Origin: Clostridia bacterium
GTDB lineage: Bacteria; Bacillota; Clostridia; Oscillospirales; CAG-272
Direction of reading: 5' to 3'
Length of the DNA stretch: 56,451 bases
Assembly: GCA_017467165.1 (NCBI GenBank)
Contig: JAFTST010000048.1
Span: forward strand, 1 to 56,451
Below are positions 8,474-16,026 of this stretch, one piece after another. The notes below the pieces were generated by a model. It ran no database searches. It saw only the letters and a list, made by a program, of their open reading frames with translations, and was not told where the DNA came from. How positions within the stretch are numbered: the stretch's first letter is position 1; every line of letters begins with the position of its first letter. Both the position numbers and the translations under genes were made by a program.

Positions 8474-9217
8474 ATGGAAAAAATTTTAGCTAAGGTGGGA
8501 CCTCTCACAGTCAAGGAGAGCGAGGTTGAGGAATTTCTCCTCTCTCTCGGTCAGCGCGGCGCGGCATATAACAACCCCGAGGGAAGAAGGGTAATCCTCG
8601 AGCAGATTATCTCGAATAAGCTGCTTCTTCTCGAGGCAAGGAGCAACCTCTATGAAACAGAGCCCGAGTTCAAGGCCGAGCTCGCAAGACTCAAGGAAAA
8701 CCTGCTCGTCAACTACGCCTCGGGCAAGGTATTCGACAGAGTTACCGTCACGGAGGGCGAGCTTCGCGACTACTACGAGAAAAGCCTTGACCGTCTTGGC
8801 GGCGGCGCGACCGTCAACGCATCTCATATCCTCGTTGACACAGAGGAGCAGGCTCTCGAGATACTAGGAAAAATCAAGTCGGGAGAGCTTAGCTTTGAGG
8901 ATGCGGCTATGCAGTTTTCCTCCTGCCCCTCGGGAGAAAGAGGAGGTAACCTCGGCGACTTCTCAGAGGGACAGATGGTGCCCGAGTTTGACAGAGCTGT
9001 ATTTTCGATGGAGGTCGGTGAGATAACCGAGGTGCCCGTCAGGACACAGTTTGGCTACCACCTTATCAAGCTGAACTCGAAAAACGAGGCACAGGTTCCC
9101 TCCTTTGAGGAGATTGAGCCCCAGCTGAGAGAGGCGCTCCTTAACGAAAAGCGCCACGAGGCGTACGGCCGTCACATCAATCAGCTGAAAATTCTCTACC
9201 CTGTTGAAATAGTCTGA
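8474..9217 (+). CDS. Parvulin-type peptidyl-prolyl isomerase, cytoplasmic
   Basis: A 247-residue SurA/PpiC-type protein. The N-terminal ~95 residues form the SurA-like chaperone helices. Residues about 115-205 are a parvulin domain with the landmarks NASHILVDTEEQA, FEDAAMQFSSCPSGERGGNLGDFSEGQMVPEF and TQFGYHLIKL. There is no signal peptide or lipobox, so unlike PrsA it should act in the cytoplasm. The ATG follows AAAAAGGAG. Its stop overlaps the next start (TGATG), coupling it to ylmH. Confidence 0.92.
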   Translation: MEKILAKVGPLTVKESEVEEFLLSLGQRGAAYNNPEGRRVILEQIISNKLLLLEARSNLYETEPEFKAELARLKENLLVNYASGKVFDRVTVTEGELRDYYEKSLDRLGGGATVNASHILVDTEEQALEILGKIKSGELSFEDAAMQFSSCPSGERGGNLGDFSEGQMVPEFDRAVFSMEVGEITEVPVRTQFGYHLIKLNSKNEAQVPSFEEIEPQLREALLNEKRHEAYGRHINQLKILYPVEIV

Positions 9218-9969
9218 TGACCGAGGATTTGGAGCTTTTAAGGAAGCGGTTCTTGGAGCTGGCGAGGCGCTCTGACGAGGGGCACTATTTCAGCTTCACC
9301 GACTTTCTGGGGCTTGCTGAGCAGTCTGTGCTGAAAGAGTGTGACCTTCGGGGATACCGATACAGGCTTTTCGGCGGAGCTGAGGGAGCGGAGAGGGTTA
9401 TAGCCCGCTTTGGCGACTGGGAGGAGCTTGGCTACGAGGCGGATTTTCCTATTTCCTGCCTGCTCGTCTGTCCAAGGTCGGAAAAATTCGCCGACCGGCT
9501 CACGCACAGGGATTTTCTCGGCGCGCTTCTTAATCTCGGCATCGAGCGCGAGGTGCTCGGAGATATAGTTTTGAGAGAAAACCACGCTTATATTTTCGTC
9601 CTTGATAACATGGCGGAATATATTCTCGGCTCGCTTGAGAGAGTGAAGCGCACAGACGTGCGGGTAACGCTTGCAGAGGAGCTTCCTGAGGGCGAGCTAT
9701 ACCGCACGGAGAAAAGGACTATACAGCTATCGGGCGAGAGAATTGATGCGGTGGTAGCGAAGACCTTTTCGCTCTCCAGGGACGACGCGCAGTCGCTGAT
9801 AACGAGGCGGACAGTCTACGTCAATGGCGCTCTGTGTGAGAGCGTGTCCCACACCCCGAGGACAAGTGATATAATTTCGGTGCGCGGCAAGGGCAGGCTT
9901 ATCTACCGCGGCGTCACGGGAACAACGAGAAAGGGCAAGCTGAGCGTCACCGTCGAGGTGTACGTATAG
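9217..9969 (+). CDS. YlmH-like RNA-binding protein with C-terminal S4 domain
   Basis: A 250-residue protein matching the YlmH layout: a mixed N-terminal region (residues 1-170) and a C-terminal S4 RNA-binding domain (about 178-240; GERIDAVVAKTFSLSRDDAQSLITRRTVYVNG). YlmH is normally found in the ylm cluster behind ftsZ and binds ribosomal or tRNA-like RNA. Here it sits between a prolyl isomerase and rsmG, among RNA-modification genes, which fits ribosome-associated work. Start ATG overlaps the ppiC stop by one base. Confidence 0.85.
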   Translation: MTEDLELLRKRFLELARRSDEGHYFSFTDFLGLAEQSVLKECDLRGYRYRLFGGAEGAERVIARFGDWEELGYEADFPISCLLVCPRSEKFADRLTHRDFLGALLNLGIEREVLGDIVLRENHAYIFVLDNMAEYILGSLERVKRTDVRVTLAEELPEGELYRTEKRTIQLSGERIDAVVAKTFSLSRDDAQSLITRRTVYVNGALCESVSHTPRTSDIISVRGKGRLIYRGVTGTTRKGKLSVTVEVYV

Positions 9970-9981
9970 GAAGGATTTAAA

Positions 9982-10719
9982 ATGAGTGTAGATAAACAAT
10001 ACTTTACATCGCGGCTGAATAAGGTTTTCTCTGACAACGGGCTCGGAAGGATGTTAAATAGGGAGGCGTGCGAAAAATTTCTCGCCCTGACCGAGCATAT
10101 GCTGACCGAGAACGAGAAGTATAATCTCACGGCTATAAGCGATATTGATAAGATTATTCTTAACCACTACGCCGACTGCGCGACGCTGGCGGCAAGGCTG
10201 AAGGCGGGGGCGAGTGTCGTGGATATTGGCTGCGGCGCGGGCTTTCCCACGCTGCCTCTGGCTATTCTTCGCCCGGATATTTCCATACTCGCAGTCGACT
10301 CCACAGCCAAGCGAGTCGCCTACGTCGAGGGTGCGGCGAAGCTGCTGGGTCTTTCGGGCGTCAGATGCGTGACTATGCGCGCTGAGGACGGAGCCAGGCT
10401 GCCTGAGTACAGAGAAAGGTTCGATATAGCTACCGCGAGAGCTGTGGCAGAGCTGAGAATACTCACCGAGCTCTGTCTTCCCTACGTCAAGCTTGGCGGC
10501 TCATTCATCGCTATGAAGGGAAAGAATGCTGAGTTCGAGCTCTCGGGAGCGAGGAAGTCTATCGCTACGCTCGGCGGCAGAGGAGCGAGGATAGAGACGG
10601 TCAATCTCAAGTCCGACACAGAGGAGCTCTCTCATCCGCTCATTATCATCGACAAGAAGGAAAAGACCCCCTCATCCTACCCGCGCCCCTACGCGCAGAT
10701 TAGCAAGAAGCCGCTATAA
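9982..10719 (+). CDS. rsmG: 16S rRNA (guanine527-N7)-methyltransferase RsmG (GidB)
   Basis: RsmG methylates N7 of G527 in 16S rRNA. The 245-residue protein has the SAM motif VVDIGCGAGFPTLPLAI, the acidic DSTAKRVAYVE loop, the RAVAELRILTELCLP block and FIAMKGKN. In many Firmicutes rsmG is followed by noc. Here a ParB/Noc-like fragment does follow, but a MITE-like element (10728-11055) has been inserted right after the rsmG stop. Confidence 0.95.
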   Translation: MSVDKQYFTSRLNKVFSDNGLGRMLNREACEKFLALTEHMLTENEKYNLTAISDIDKIILNHYADCATLAARLKAGASVVDIGCGAGFPTLPLAILRPDISILAVDSTAKRVAYVEGAAKLLGLSGVRCVTMRAEDGARLPEYRERFDIATARAVAELRILTELCLPYVKLGGSFIAMKGKNAEFELSGARKSIATLGGRGARIETVNLKSDTEELSHPLIIIDKKEKTPSSYPRPYAQISKKPL

Positions 10720-10727
10720 CAAGCTAT

Positions 10728-11055
10728 GGGGCTGTCGCATTTAGGCATAACCAAATAAAAAAACGGCAGATGCATTGTCAAAAAAAAGTTCTTCTGTATT
10801 TTCTTTGTACGAATTTAAGGAAATTAAGGTTGAAAACCTTCGGTTTTCTTCGTTTTGATTAGGTTTTTTTATTTTATCCTCGTTTCCTCGCTCGCCGTAT
10901 TTTTATACGGCTCTCGCTCGTTAGCCAAGGATTTCTGCTCTAAATCCGTTCGCCCCGAGGTTCTGTTCTCATTAAGAATTCGCCAAAGCTATAATTCTAA
11001 CAGCATTTTTCATCATTATGCTCCCAGCCACCCCAATTCTTAATGAGACAGCCCC
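10728..11055. mobile_element. MITE-like element, 328 bp, with terminal inverted repeats
   Basis: The left end GGGGCTGTCGCATTTAG and the inverted right end GGGGCTGTCTCATTAAG agree at 15 of 17 positions. Between them is AT-rich, non-coding sequence with internal hairpins (GAAAACC-TTC-GGTTTTC near 10832 and GCCGTATTTTTATACGGC near 10894). Ends of the type GGGGCTGTCTCATTAA resemble termini of IS1182-like transposons, so this is probably a non-autonomous derivative. I see no clear target-site duplication. It accounts for the whole rsmG to noc-like gap together with a short promoter region. Confidence 0.7.
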
Positions 11056-11166
11056 TTTTTATTTTTGATGGGACTGAGTAGCCCCGTCAATTTATCGCAG
11101 AAGCCGAAATCCGACCTTTTTCCACCGAATAATTCTGCTAAAATTAAGGAAAAAGGGGGTGTAGCT

Positions 11167-11640
11167 ATGAATATGTTTGAAGAAGCGAGGGCAATGTCGG
11201 GAACGCTCAGACTCTGCGGTCTGACACAGGCGGAGCTTGGAAAGAGGCTCGGAGTCAGCCAGTCCTGTGTGGCGAATAAGCTTCGCCTTCTCTGCTACAC
11301 CGAGGGGGAGGAGAGAGAAATTCTCAGGCTGGGGCTCAGCGAGCGGCACGCGCGAGCAATTCTGCGCCTTGACACCCCCGAGGAGCGTCTGAAGATAATC
11401 GAAAAGGTTGATAAGATGTCCTTGACCGTCAGGGAAACCGAGGCGCTGGTTGACTCGCAGGTGATAAAGCAAGCCCCAAGAGAGATAGGAAGGGCGGACA
11501 GGCTATCGGGCATCGAGAGCTTTCGTACAACTCTCAAAAAATGCGCGGACACCCTCACCTCCCTCGGCGTGCCCGTCACCCTGACCACAGGCTTCTGGGG
11601 GGACAAGATGTACATAACCGTGTGCATAGAGGAGATATAG
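11167..11640 (+). CDS. ParB/Noc-like DNA-binding protein lacking the N-terminal CTPase domain
   Basis: A 157-residue protein that matches the middle and end of Noc/ParB: SGTLRLCGLTQAELGKRLGVSQSCVANKLRLL is the ParB helix-turn-helix, and SERHARAILRLDTPEERLKIIEKV plus MSLTVRETEALV are the following helices. The N-terminal ParB/Srx-type CTP-binding domain (about 110 residues) is absent. The start at ATG 11167 follows AAAGGGGGTG; the longer frame upstream runs into the MITE end. The position after rsmG is the normal place of noc, so this is most likely a reduced noc. Without the CTPase part it should not spread on DNA as Noc does. A strong terminator follows. Confidence 0.8.
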   Translation: MNMFEEARAMSGTLRLCGLTQAELGKRLGVSQSCVANKLRLLCYTEGEEREILRLGLSERHARAILRLDTPEERLKIIEKVDKMSLTVRETEALVDSQVIKQAPREIGRADRLSGIESFRTTLKKCADTLTSLGVPVTLTTGFWGDKMYITVCIEEI

Positions 11641-11685
11641 AAAAAGAGAGGACATTTCGGACGAAAACCGATTTGTTCTCTCTTT
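11641..11685 (+). terminator. Terminator of the noc-like gene
   Basis: AAAAGAGAGGACA pairs with TGTTCTCTCTTTT across a 19-nt loop, ending in a T-rich run, directly after the stop codon at 11640. Confidence 0.8.
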
Positions 11686-11743
11686 TGTATGGTAGGAGTA
11701 AGTGGGAATTAGCACCAAAAGTCGACCTGACTGTCATTAACTC

Positions 11744-12099
11744 CGGTATGTCGAGGCGAATTTTCAGGGGAAATTTTCGATTGTGACCCGATGGCGTAGA
11801 AGTCTACGTCGAGCGGGAGCAAGCGGAGATTCAGACCAAGCGTTGCCCCTGACGTGCGATTCGTTGCCCGGTATGTCGAGGCGAATTTTCAGGGGAAATT
11901 TCGGTTGCGACCCGAAGGCGTAGAAGTCTACGTCGAGCGGGAGCAAGCGGAGATTCAGACCAAGCGTTGCCCCTGACGTGCGATTCGTTGCCCGGTATGT
12001 CGAGGCGAATTTTCAGGGAAAATTTTCGGTTGCGACCCGAAGGCGTAGAAGTCTACGTCGAGCGGGAGCAAGCGAAGATTTAGACGAAAATTCGCCCGA
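11744..12099. repeat. Array of three ~124-bp hairpin-forming repeat units
   Basis: Units begin with CGGTATGTCGAGGCGAATTT at 11744, 11869 and 11993 (periods 125 and 124). Each holds the core GGCGTAGAAGTCTACGTCGAG, a near-perfect hairpin. The third unit ends in GAAAATTCGCCCGACA, the inverted complement of its own start, so the unit has terminal inverted repeats. Units one and two instead run into a shared linker (CCCCTGACGTGCGATTCG). The core and layout match the repeat pair at 1-262. This array fills the gap between the noc-like gene and the coiled-coil gene. Confidence 0.85.
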
Positions 12100-12104
12100 C
12101 AGAC

Positions 12105-14123
12105 CTATTCGACTATGATTTTGGTGATACCCAGTCCCCCGTTTCCTATCGACTTGACAAGCGTGACGAGAAGGTCACCCTCGTTTCTTGGAAGGGTCAT
12201 ATCGAGATTGATGGTGTAGGAATCAACGGGGAATGCCTTTATATGTATTTTGACTGTCTGCTTATTTTCAAGGATAAGAGTTTTTTCGACTATGGTCTTG
12301 ATTTCCTTGATAACATTAAGGTCGACGGGGCGGCGGAATATAAGCTTGGCGTGCTTGGTAACGAGCTCTGCCTCTTTTTCCTTTTCTCTCCTGCGCTGCT
12401 CCTCCTCGGCAAGGCGGCGGGCATTTTCTCTCTCCCTGCGCGCTCTTTCCTCACGCTCAAGCTCCTCGCGACGAAGCCTGTCGCGCTCCTCTCTTTCGAT
12501 TTCGCGGCGGCGCTGCTCCTCGACTGCCGCTCTGGCAACCTCGGCGAGCCTTTCTCTCTCCTTTTCCTCCTCGAGACGCCTTTCCCTCTCGAGCTCTCTC
12601 TGCCTTTGTAGCTCCTCGCGCTCGCGCTCCTGTCTTTCTCTCTCGAGGCGGGCTTTTTCTTCTGCCTCCCGTCTTTCTGCCTCGAGTCTCTCCTCGCGGG
12701 CTCTGGCTTCCTCTATGAGCCTCTGGTTTTCAGCGCGGAGTCTCTCGCTCTCGGCTCTGAGCTCCTCCCTCTCCCTCTCGGCTCTGGCTCTCGCCTCTGC
12801 CTCATACTCAAGGCGCACCCTCGCCTCGACCTCGCGGCGTATTCTCTGCTCGCGCTCAAGGTCGGTTTCGACAGGCTGAGCAGCCTTGGGCTCCTCTATA
12901 TATTCCGGCTCATCAATATACTCAGGCTCATCGGGAAGCTCCTCATCAGCCTGCTCAACATACTCAGGCTCGGTATATTCGGGCTCCTCGGGGACGTCCT
13001 CCTCGAGCTGCTCGGGAATATCAAGTCCGAAGATAAGCTCGTCCTCCGTATCAACTGCGGGCTCCTCTGTGGGATAATCGGCGGTGTCCTCCTCGGGCTG
13101 ACCCTCGCCAAGAGCGGCGCGAGCCATAGCGGTTATATCGTCGTCCCTGACCTCGGGAGCTTCGGTCGTTGTCGCCGCCGCATCGGTAACTCCAAGCACG
13201 GAGCGCAGGCGAAGCTCTATATCGTCCTCGGGAGCTTTCTCCGGCTCGGAAAGCTGTATGAGCTCACCTCTTTTTATCGCCCTCTTGATAAGCTCGCGCC
13301 ATTCGGTAACCATCTTCTTACCCATAGCCGACTGATACTTATCGGGGTTGGCGCGGCAGAGGAATCTGAACTCCTTTTCCCTGACCTTCTGCGGAACGTC
13401 CTCGCCAAGCTCGAAGCGTACGGCGGAGGGAGAAATCACATCGGAAATGCTGACCGCACCGACCCCTCCGTCGGCTCTCGTCCATCTGACCCAGAAATCG
13501 CGCGGACGGCAGCCCTTGTCGGTGAAAAGAAGACGGCGGTAGGTAACCCCCTCCGAGGTATGCTCCATATAGGTATCCGCGGCGAAGCAGACGTCAAGCT
13601 CAAGCGTCGAGGTCGAAAAATCCTCTATTCTGAGCGCGCATCTCAATCTGTCGGTAATCTGCTCGGCGAGCGCGTCAAGAAAGCTCTGGCTATACTTGCC
13701 AACTAAGAGCATAGGGTCGCCGAGCGCGGTAGTAACCTTGAGCGGGAGGGCGTCGGGGTTATAGGAAATTCTCCTTCCCGATACCTCAAGCCTGACAGCC
13801 TCGGGAGCAGAGCAGACCGAAAAGCCGACCTCACCCTCGCCCACGTAGGCATAGGGCACGCCATCGCGAAACAGGTCGGTAACACCCCATTTGACGAAAA
13901 CGGTGCCGGGCGCGCCGTCCGAGATAACCGTCAGAGGATAGTACCACTCGCCCTCGACCAACAGCTCGCAGTCAAGATAGTGGTCGTACATCACAGCTCC
14001 CTCAAGGCTTTCTCCAAAAATGGAGATAAGCTGCGGTATAACCTCGCCCTCAAACGCGGAAACGAACTCCGCTGTGGCTATTCCTTTCAGTATTTCGTTG
14101 TGAAGCTCAAGTTTCGCTCTCAT
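12105..14123 (-). CDS. Large unknown cytoplasmic protein with duplicated N-terminal domain and long coiled coil
   Basis: A 672-residue protein that I do not recognise. Residues 1-130 and about 140-260 look like two copies of one beta-rich domain: the blocks ending FVKWGV...SAPEAVRLEV and FWVRWTRAD...SPSAVRFEL line up. Residues 260-320 are helical (CRANPDKYQSAMGKKMVTEWRELIKRAI). Residues 320-430 are an acidic Pro/Glu-rich linker with EPEYIE/EPEYTE repeats. Residues 430-590 are a highly charged E/R coiled coil. The last 80 residues form a separate small domain (RRPVDLNVIKEIKTIVEKTL). No signal peptide or membrane segment is seen. It has its own promoter at 14175-14203. A structural or scaffold role is only a guess. 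Confidence 0.85.
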   Translation of the reverse strand: MRAKLELHNEILKGIATAEFVSAFEGEVIPQLISIFGESLEGAVMYDHYLDCELLVEGEWYYPLTVISDGAPGTVFVKWGVTDLFRDGVPYAYVGEGEVGFSVCSAPEAVRLEVSGRRISYNPDALPLKVTTALGDPMLLVGKYSQSFLDALAEQITDRLRCALRIEDFSTSTLELDVCFAADTYMEHTSEGVTYRRLLFTDKGCRPRDFWVRWTRADGGVGAVSISDVISPSAVRFELGEDVPQKVREKEFRFLCRANPDKYQSAMGKKMVTEWRELIKRAIKRGELIQLSEPEKAPEDDIELRLRSVLGVTDAAATTTEAPEVRDDDITAMARAALGEGQPEEDTADYPTEEPAVDTEDELIFGLDIPEQLEEDVPEEPEYTEPEYVEQADEELPDEPEYIDEPEYIEEPKAAQPVETDLEREQRIRREVEARVRLEYEAEARARAEREREELRAESERLRAENQRLIEEARAREERLEAERREAEEKARLERERQEREREELQRQRELERERRLEEEKERERLAEVARAAVEEQRRREIEREERDRLRREELEREERARRERENARRLAEEEQRRREKEKEAELVTKHAKLIFRRPVDLNVIKEIKTIVEKTLILENKQTVKIHIKAFPVDSYTINLDMTLPRNEGDLLVTLVKSIGNGGLGITKIIVE

Positions 14124-14174
14124 AGCTTTCCCGCCCTTTCTGTATTTTGCCGCGTATTAAGCACATATATTTTA

Positions 14175-14203
14175 ATTTTAGCATATATTATAGGAAAAAT
14201 CAA
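14175..14203 (-). promoter_or_regulatory. Promoter of the coiled-coil protein gene
   Basis: Minus strand TTGATT (14203-14198), 17-bp spacer ending in TGC, TAAAAT (14180-14175), about 50 bp before the start codon. Confidence 0.7.
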
Positions 14204-14252
14204 TCACCGATTAACCAATTTTTGAATATTTTTATCAAATATCGGAGCCATT

Positions 14253-14345
14253 CGGTCGAATACGGTCGAATTCCGAGCTAGGTCAATTTTTTCAATCTAG
14301 AGGACAATTTATGCAATGTTATATCACGCCAAAATATTGTATAAT
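14253..14345 (+). promoter_or_regulatory. Upstream region of the aldolase gene: tandem CGGTCGAAT sites and a TATAAT -10
   Basis: CGGTCGAAT occurs twice with a 10-bp period (14253 and 14263), placing both on one face of the helix, as expected for a regulator site. A TTGTATAAT extended -10 follows at 14340-14345 with a weak -35 (TGTTAT), 37 bp before the start codon. A weak -35 plus upstream sites suggests a regulated promoter. Confidence 0.4.
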
Positions 14346-14381
14346 GTAGCTGGAAATTTATTAAATTCAAGGAGAAATACT

Positions 14382-15347
14382 ATGAATCAGATGATTAAGG
14401 AGCTCTACTCCATAGGTCTTATCCCGGTTATCAAAATTGAGGACCCAAGCGACGCCGTTCCGCTCGCCAAGGCGCTTATCGACGGCGGACTTCCCGCGGC
14501 GGAAATCACCTTCCGTACCGCGTGCGCGGCTGAGGCTATCAAGAATATCACAGAGGCATATCCCGAGATGCTCGTCGGCGCGGGCACTGTACTCACCTGC
14601 GAGCAGGTTGACGCGGCTATCGCGGCAGGCTCGAAGTTCCTCGTTTCCCCCGGACTTAACCCCAAGGTTACCTCCTACTGTCTTTCCAAGGGAGTTCCTA
14701 TGCTCCCCGGCTGCTCCAATCCCTCTGATATCGAGGCGGCTCTCGAGCTTGGTCTTAAGACCGTCAAGTTTTTCCCCGCAGAGGCGGCAGGCGGCCTCAA
14801 GATGCTGAAGGCTATGGCGGCTCCCTACGGTCAGCTCACCTTCATGCCCACGGGCGGTATCAACGCAGATAACCTGCTCGACTACCTCAAGTTCAACAAG
14901 ATTGTTGCCTGTGGCGGCTCCTTCATGGTGCGCGACGACCTCATCCGCGACAAGAAGTGGGATGAAATCACTGCTCTCACCAGAAACGCTGTCAAGGCTA
15001 TGCTCGGTCTTGAGTTCACCCACATGGGTATCAACAACGACAACGCCGAGGAGGCTATGAGGTCCGCGAAGCTATTTGAGCTTATGTTCGGTCTTCCCAC
15101 TCGCACCACCTCCAAGTCGGTTTTCGCCGGAGATGCCTTTGAATTCATGAACGGACGCGGACCCGGCAGATGCGGACACATCGGAATCCGCACCAACTTC
15201 GTTGACAGAGCCATCGCTTACTTCACAAGACTCGGCTTCGAGTTCGACGAGGAGTCTATCGTTCTCGACGAAAAGAGCGGAAAGCCCAAGTTCGTCTACT
15301 TCAAGGACGAGATTTCCGGCTTCGCTGTGCATCTGGTTCAGAAATAA
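14382..15347 (+). CDS. KDPG/KHG aldolase fused to a C-terminal VOC (glyoxalase-like) domain
   Basis: Residues 1-205 are a 2-keto-3-deoxy-6-phosphogluconate / 4-hydroxy-2-oxoglutarate aldolase: PVIKIEDP, AAEITFRT (Glu of the active site), VGAGTVL, LKTVKFFPAE with the Schiff-base lysine, and MPTGGI. This class cleaves KDPG to pyruvate and glyceraldehyde-3-phosphate in sugar-acid breakdown. Residues about 215-321 are a separate VOC-like domain (FTHMGIN...GHIGIRTNFVDRAIAYFTRLGFEF...FAVHLVQK). The start at ATG 14382 follows AAGGAG. No other sugar-acid gene is adjacent. The fusion may have a distinct substrate range. A terminator follows. Confidence 0.88.
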   Translation: MNQMIKELYSIGLIPVIKIEDPSDAVPLAKALIDGGLPAAEITFRTACAAEAIKNITEAYPEMLVGAGTVLTCEQVDAAIAAGSKFLVSPGLNPKVTSYCLSKGVPMLPGCSNPSDIEAALELGLKTVKFFPAEAAGGLKMLKAMAAPYGQLTFMPTGGINADNLLDYLKFNKIVACGGSFMVRDDLIRDKKWDEITALTRNAVKAMLGLEFTHMGINNDNAEEAMRSAKLFELMFGLPTRTTSKSVFAGDAFEFMNGRGPGRCGHIGIRTNFVDRAIAYFTRLGFEFDEESIVLDEKSGKPKFVYFKDEISGFAVHLVQK

Positions 15348-15360
15348 TTCTCTCGCCCAA

Positions 15361-15394
15361 GGGACAGAGGCTTACCTCTGTCCCCTCTTTTTTT
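15361..15394 (+). terminator. Terminator of the aldolase gene
   Basis: GGGACAGAGG-CTTA-CCTCTGTCCC followed by CTCTTTTTTT: a 10-bp perfect stem with a T tract. Confidence 0.92.
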
Positions 15395-15413
15395 ATCTTA
15401 TTCGCCCCTTCGC

Positions 15414-15442
15414 TTGACTTTTTCCTCGGAGTATAGTATAAT
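15414..15442 (+). promoter_or_regulatory. Promoter of the orphan regulator-addB pair
   Basis: TTGACT (15414-15419), 17-bp spacer, TATAAT (15437-15442). Confidence 0.8.
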
Positions 15443-15473
15443 TGTTCTAATAAATTAGAAAAGAGGTGAGCCC

Positions 15474-16022
15474 TTGAACATAGTAGTATATACCGCTGAC
15501 GAGCGCCTGTGGCAGAGGGTCAGGCTGTGCCTTGTAGACACAGCGGACTATATATATCTCGGTGGTGAGGGTGACTTTGGCAGAGCCGTGGTTATTCTCG
15601 ATACGGATACTGTCAAGGCAGACATAGATGCCGATATACTTCTCTCTCGCAGAGGAATGGGTGGGGCTCTTATGGTTCCCTTTTCCTTTGAGGAATTAAA
15701 AAACGAGGTCAAAAGGATAGAAAAACGCCACACGGGTAGCCTTATTCTTCTTGAAGGTGAGCGCGCGGTGAGGCTGTTCGGCGAGATAATCAGACTAACC
15801 GACGTGGAGTACAGGCTTCTTTCGGCTCTGCTCTCGGAGAGGGCGGGAGTGTTCGTTTCCCGCGAGCGACTTATCAAGGAGGTATGGCGCGGCGAGTGTG
15901 ACGGCGGAGTTGTCAACGTATATATCCACTACCTCAGAGAAAAGCTCGAGAAGAGCGGAGAAAAAATTATCATTTCCTCGCGCCGCGAGGGATATATGAT
16001 AGACGAAAGGTACAGGAGGTGA
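15474..16022 (+). CDS. Orphan OmpR-type regulator with degenerate receiver domain
   Basis: A 182-residue protein starting at TTG 15474 after GAGGTGA. Residues 100-180 are an OmpR/PhoB winged helix (IIRLTDVEYRLLSALLSERAGVFVSRERLIKEVW...VNVYIHYLREKLEK...ISSRREGYMI). The first ~90 residues look like a shortened receiver domain: VVILDTD could hold the acceptor Asp, but the conserved Lys before the final helix is missing (MVPFSFEEL). No histidine kinase is adjacent. It probably works without phosphorylation or senses something else. Its last codons form the ribosome binding site of addB, so the two are co-expressed. Confidence 0.8.
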   Translation: MNIVVYTADERLWQRVRLCLVDTADYIYLGGEGDFGRAVVILDTDTVKADIDADILLSRRGMGGALMVPFSFEELKNEVKRIEKRHTGSLILLEGERAVRLFGEIIRLTDVEYRLLSALLSERAGVFVSRERLIKEVWRGECDGGVVNVYIHYLREKLEKSGEKIIISSRREGYMIDERYRR

Positions 16023-16026
16023 TATC

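Noticed and set aside
11744..12099. Three tandem units resembling a CRISPR or satellite array
   Set aside because: Units are over 120 bp with conserved interiors and no unique spacers; no cas genes in the window.
12243..12879. Long serine- or leucine-rich frames opposite the coiled-coil gene
   Set aside because: They are the antisense of an E/R-rich coiled coil, giving low-complexity translations with no ribosome binding sites.
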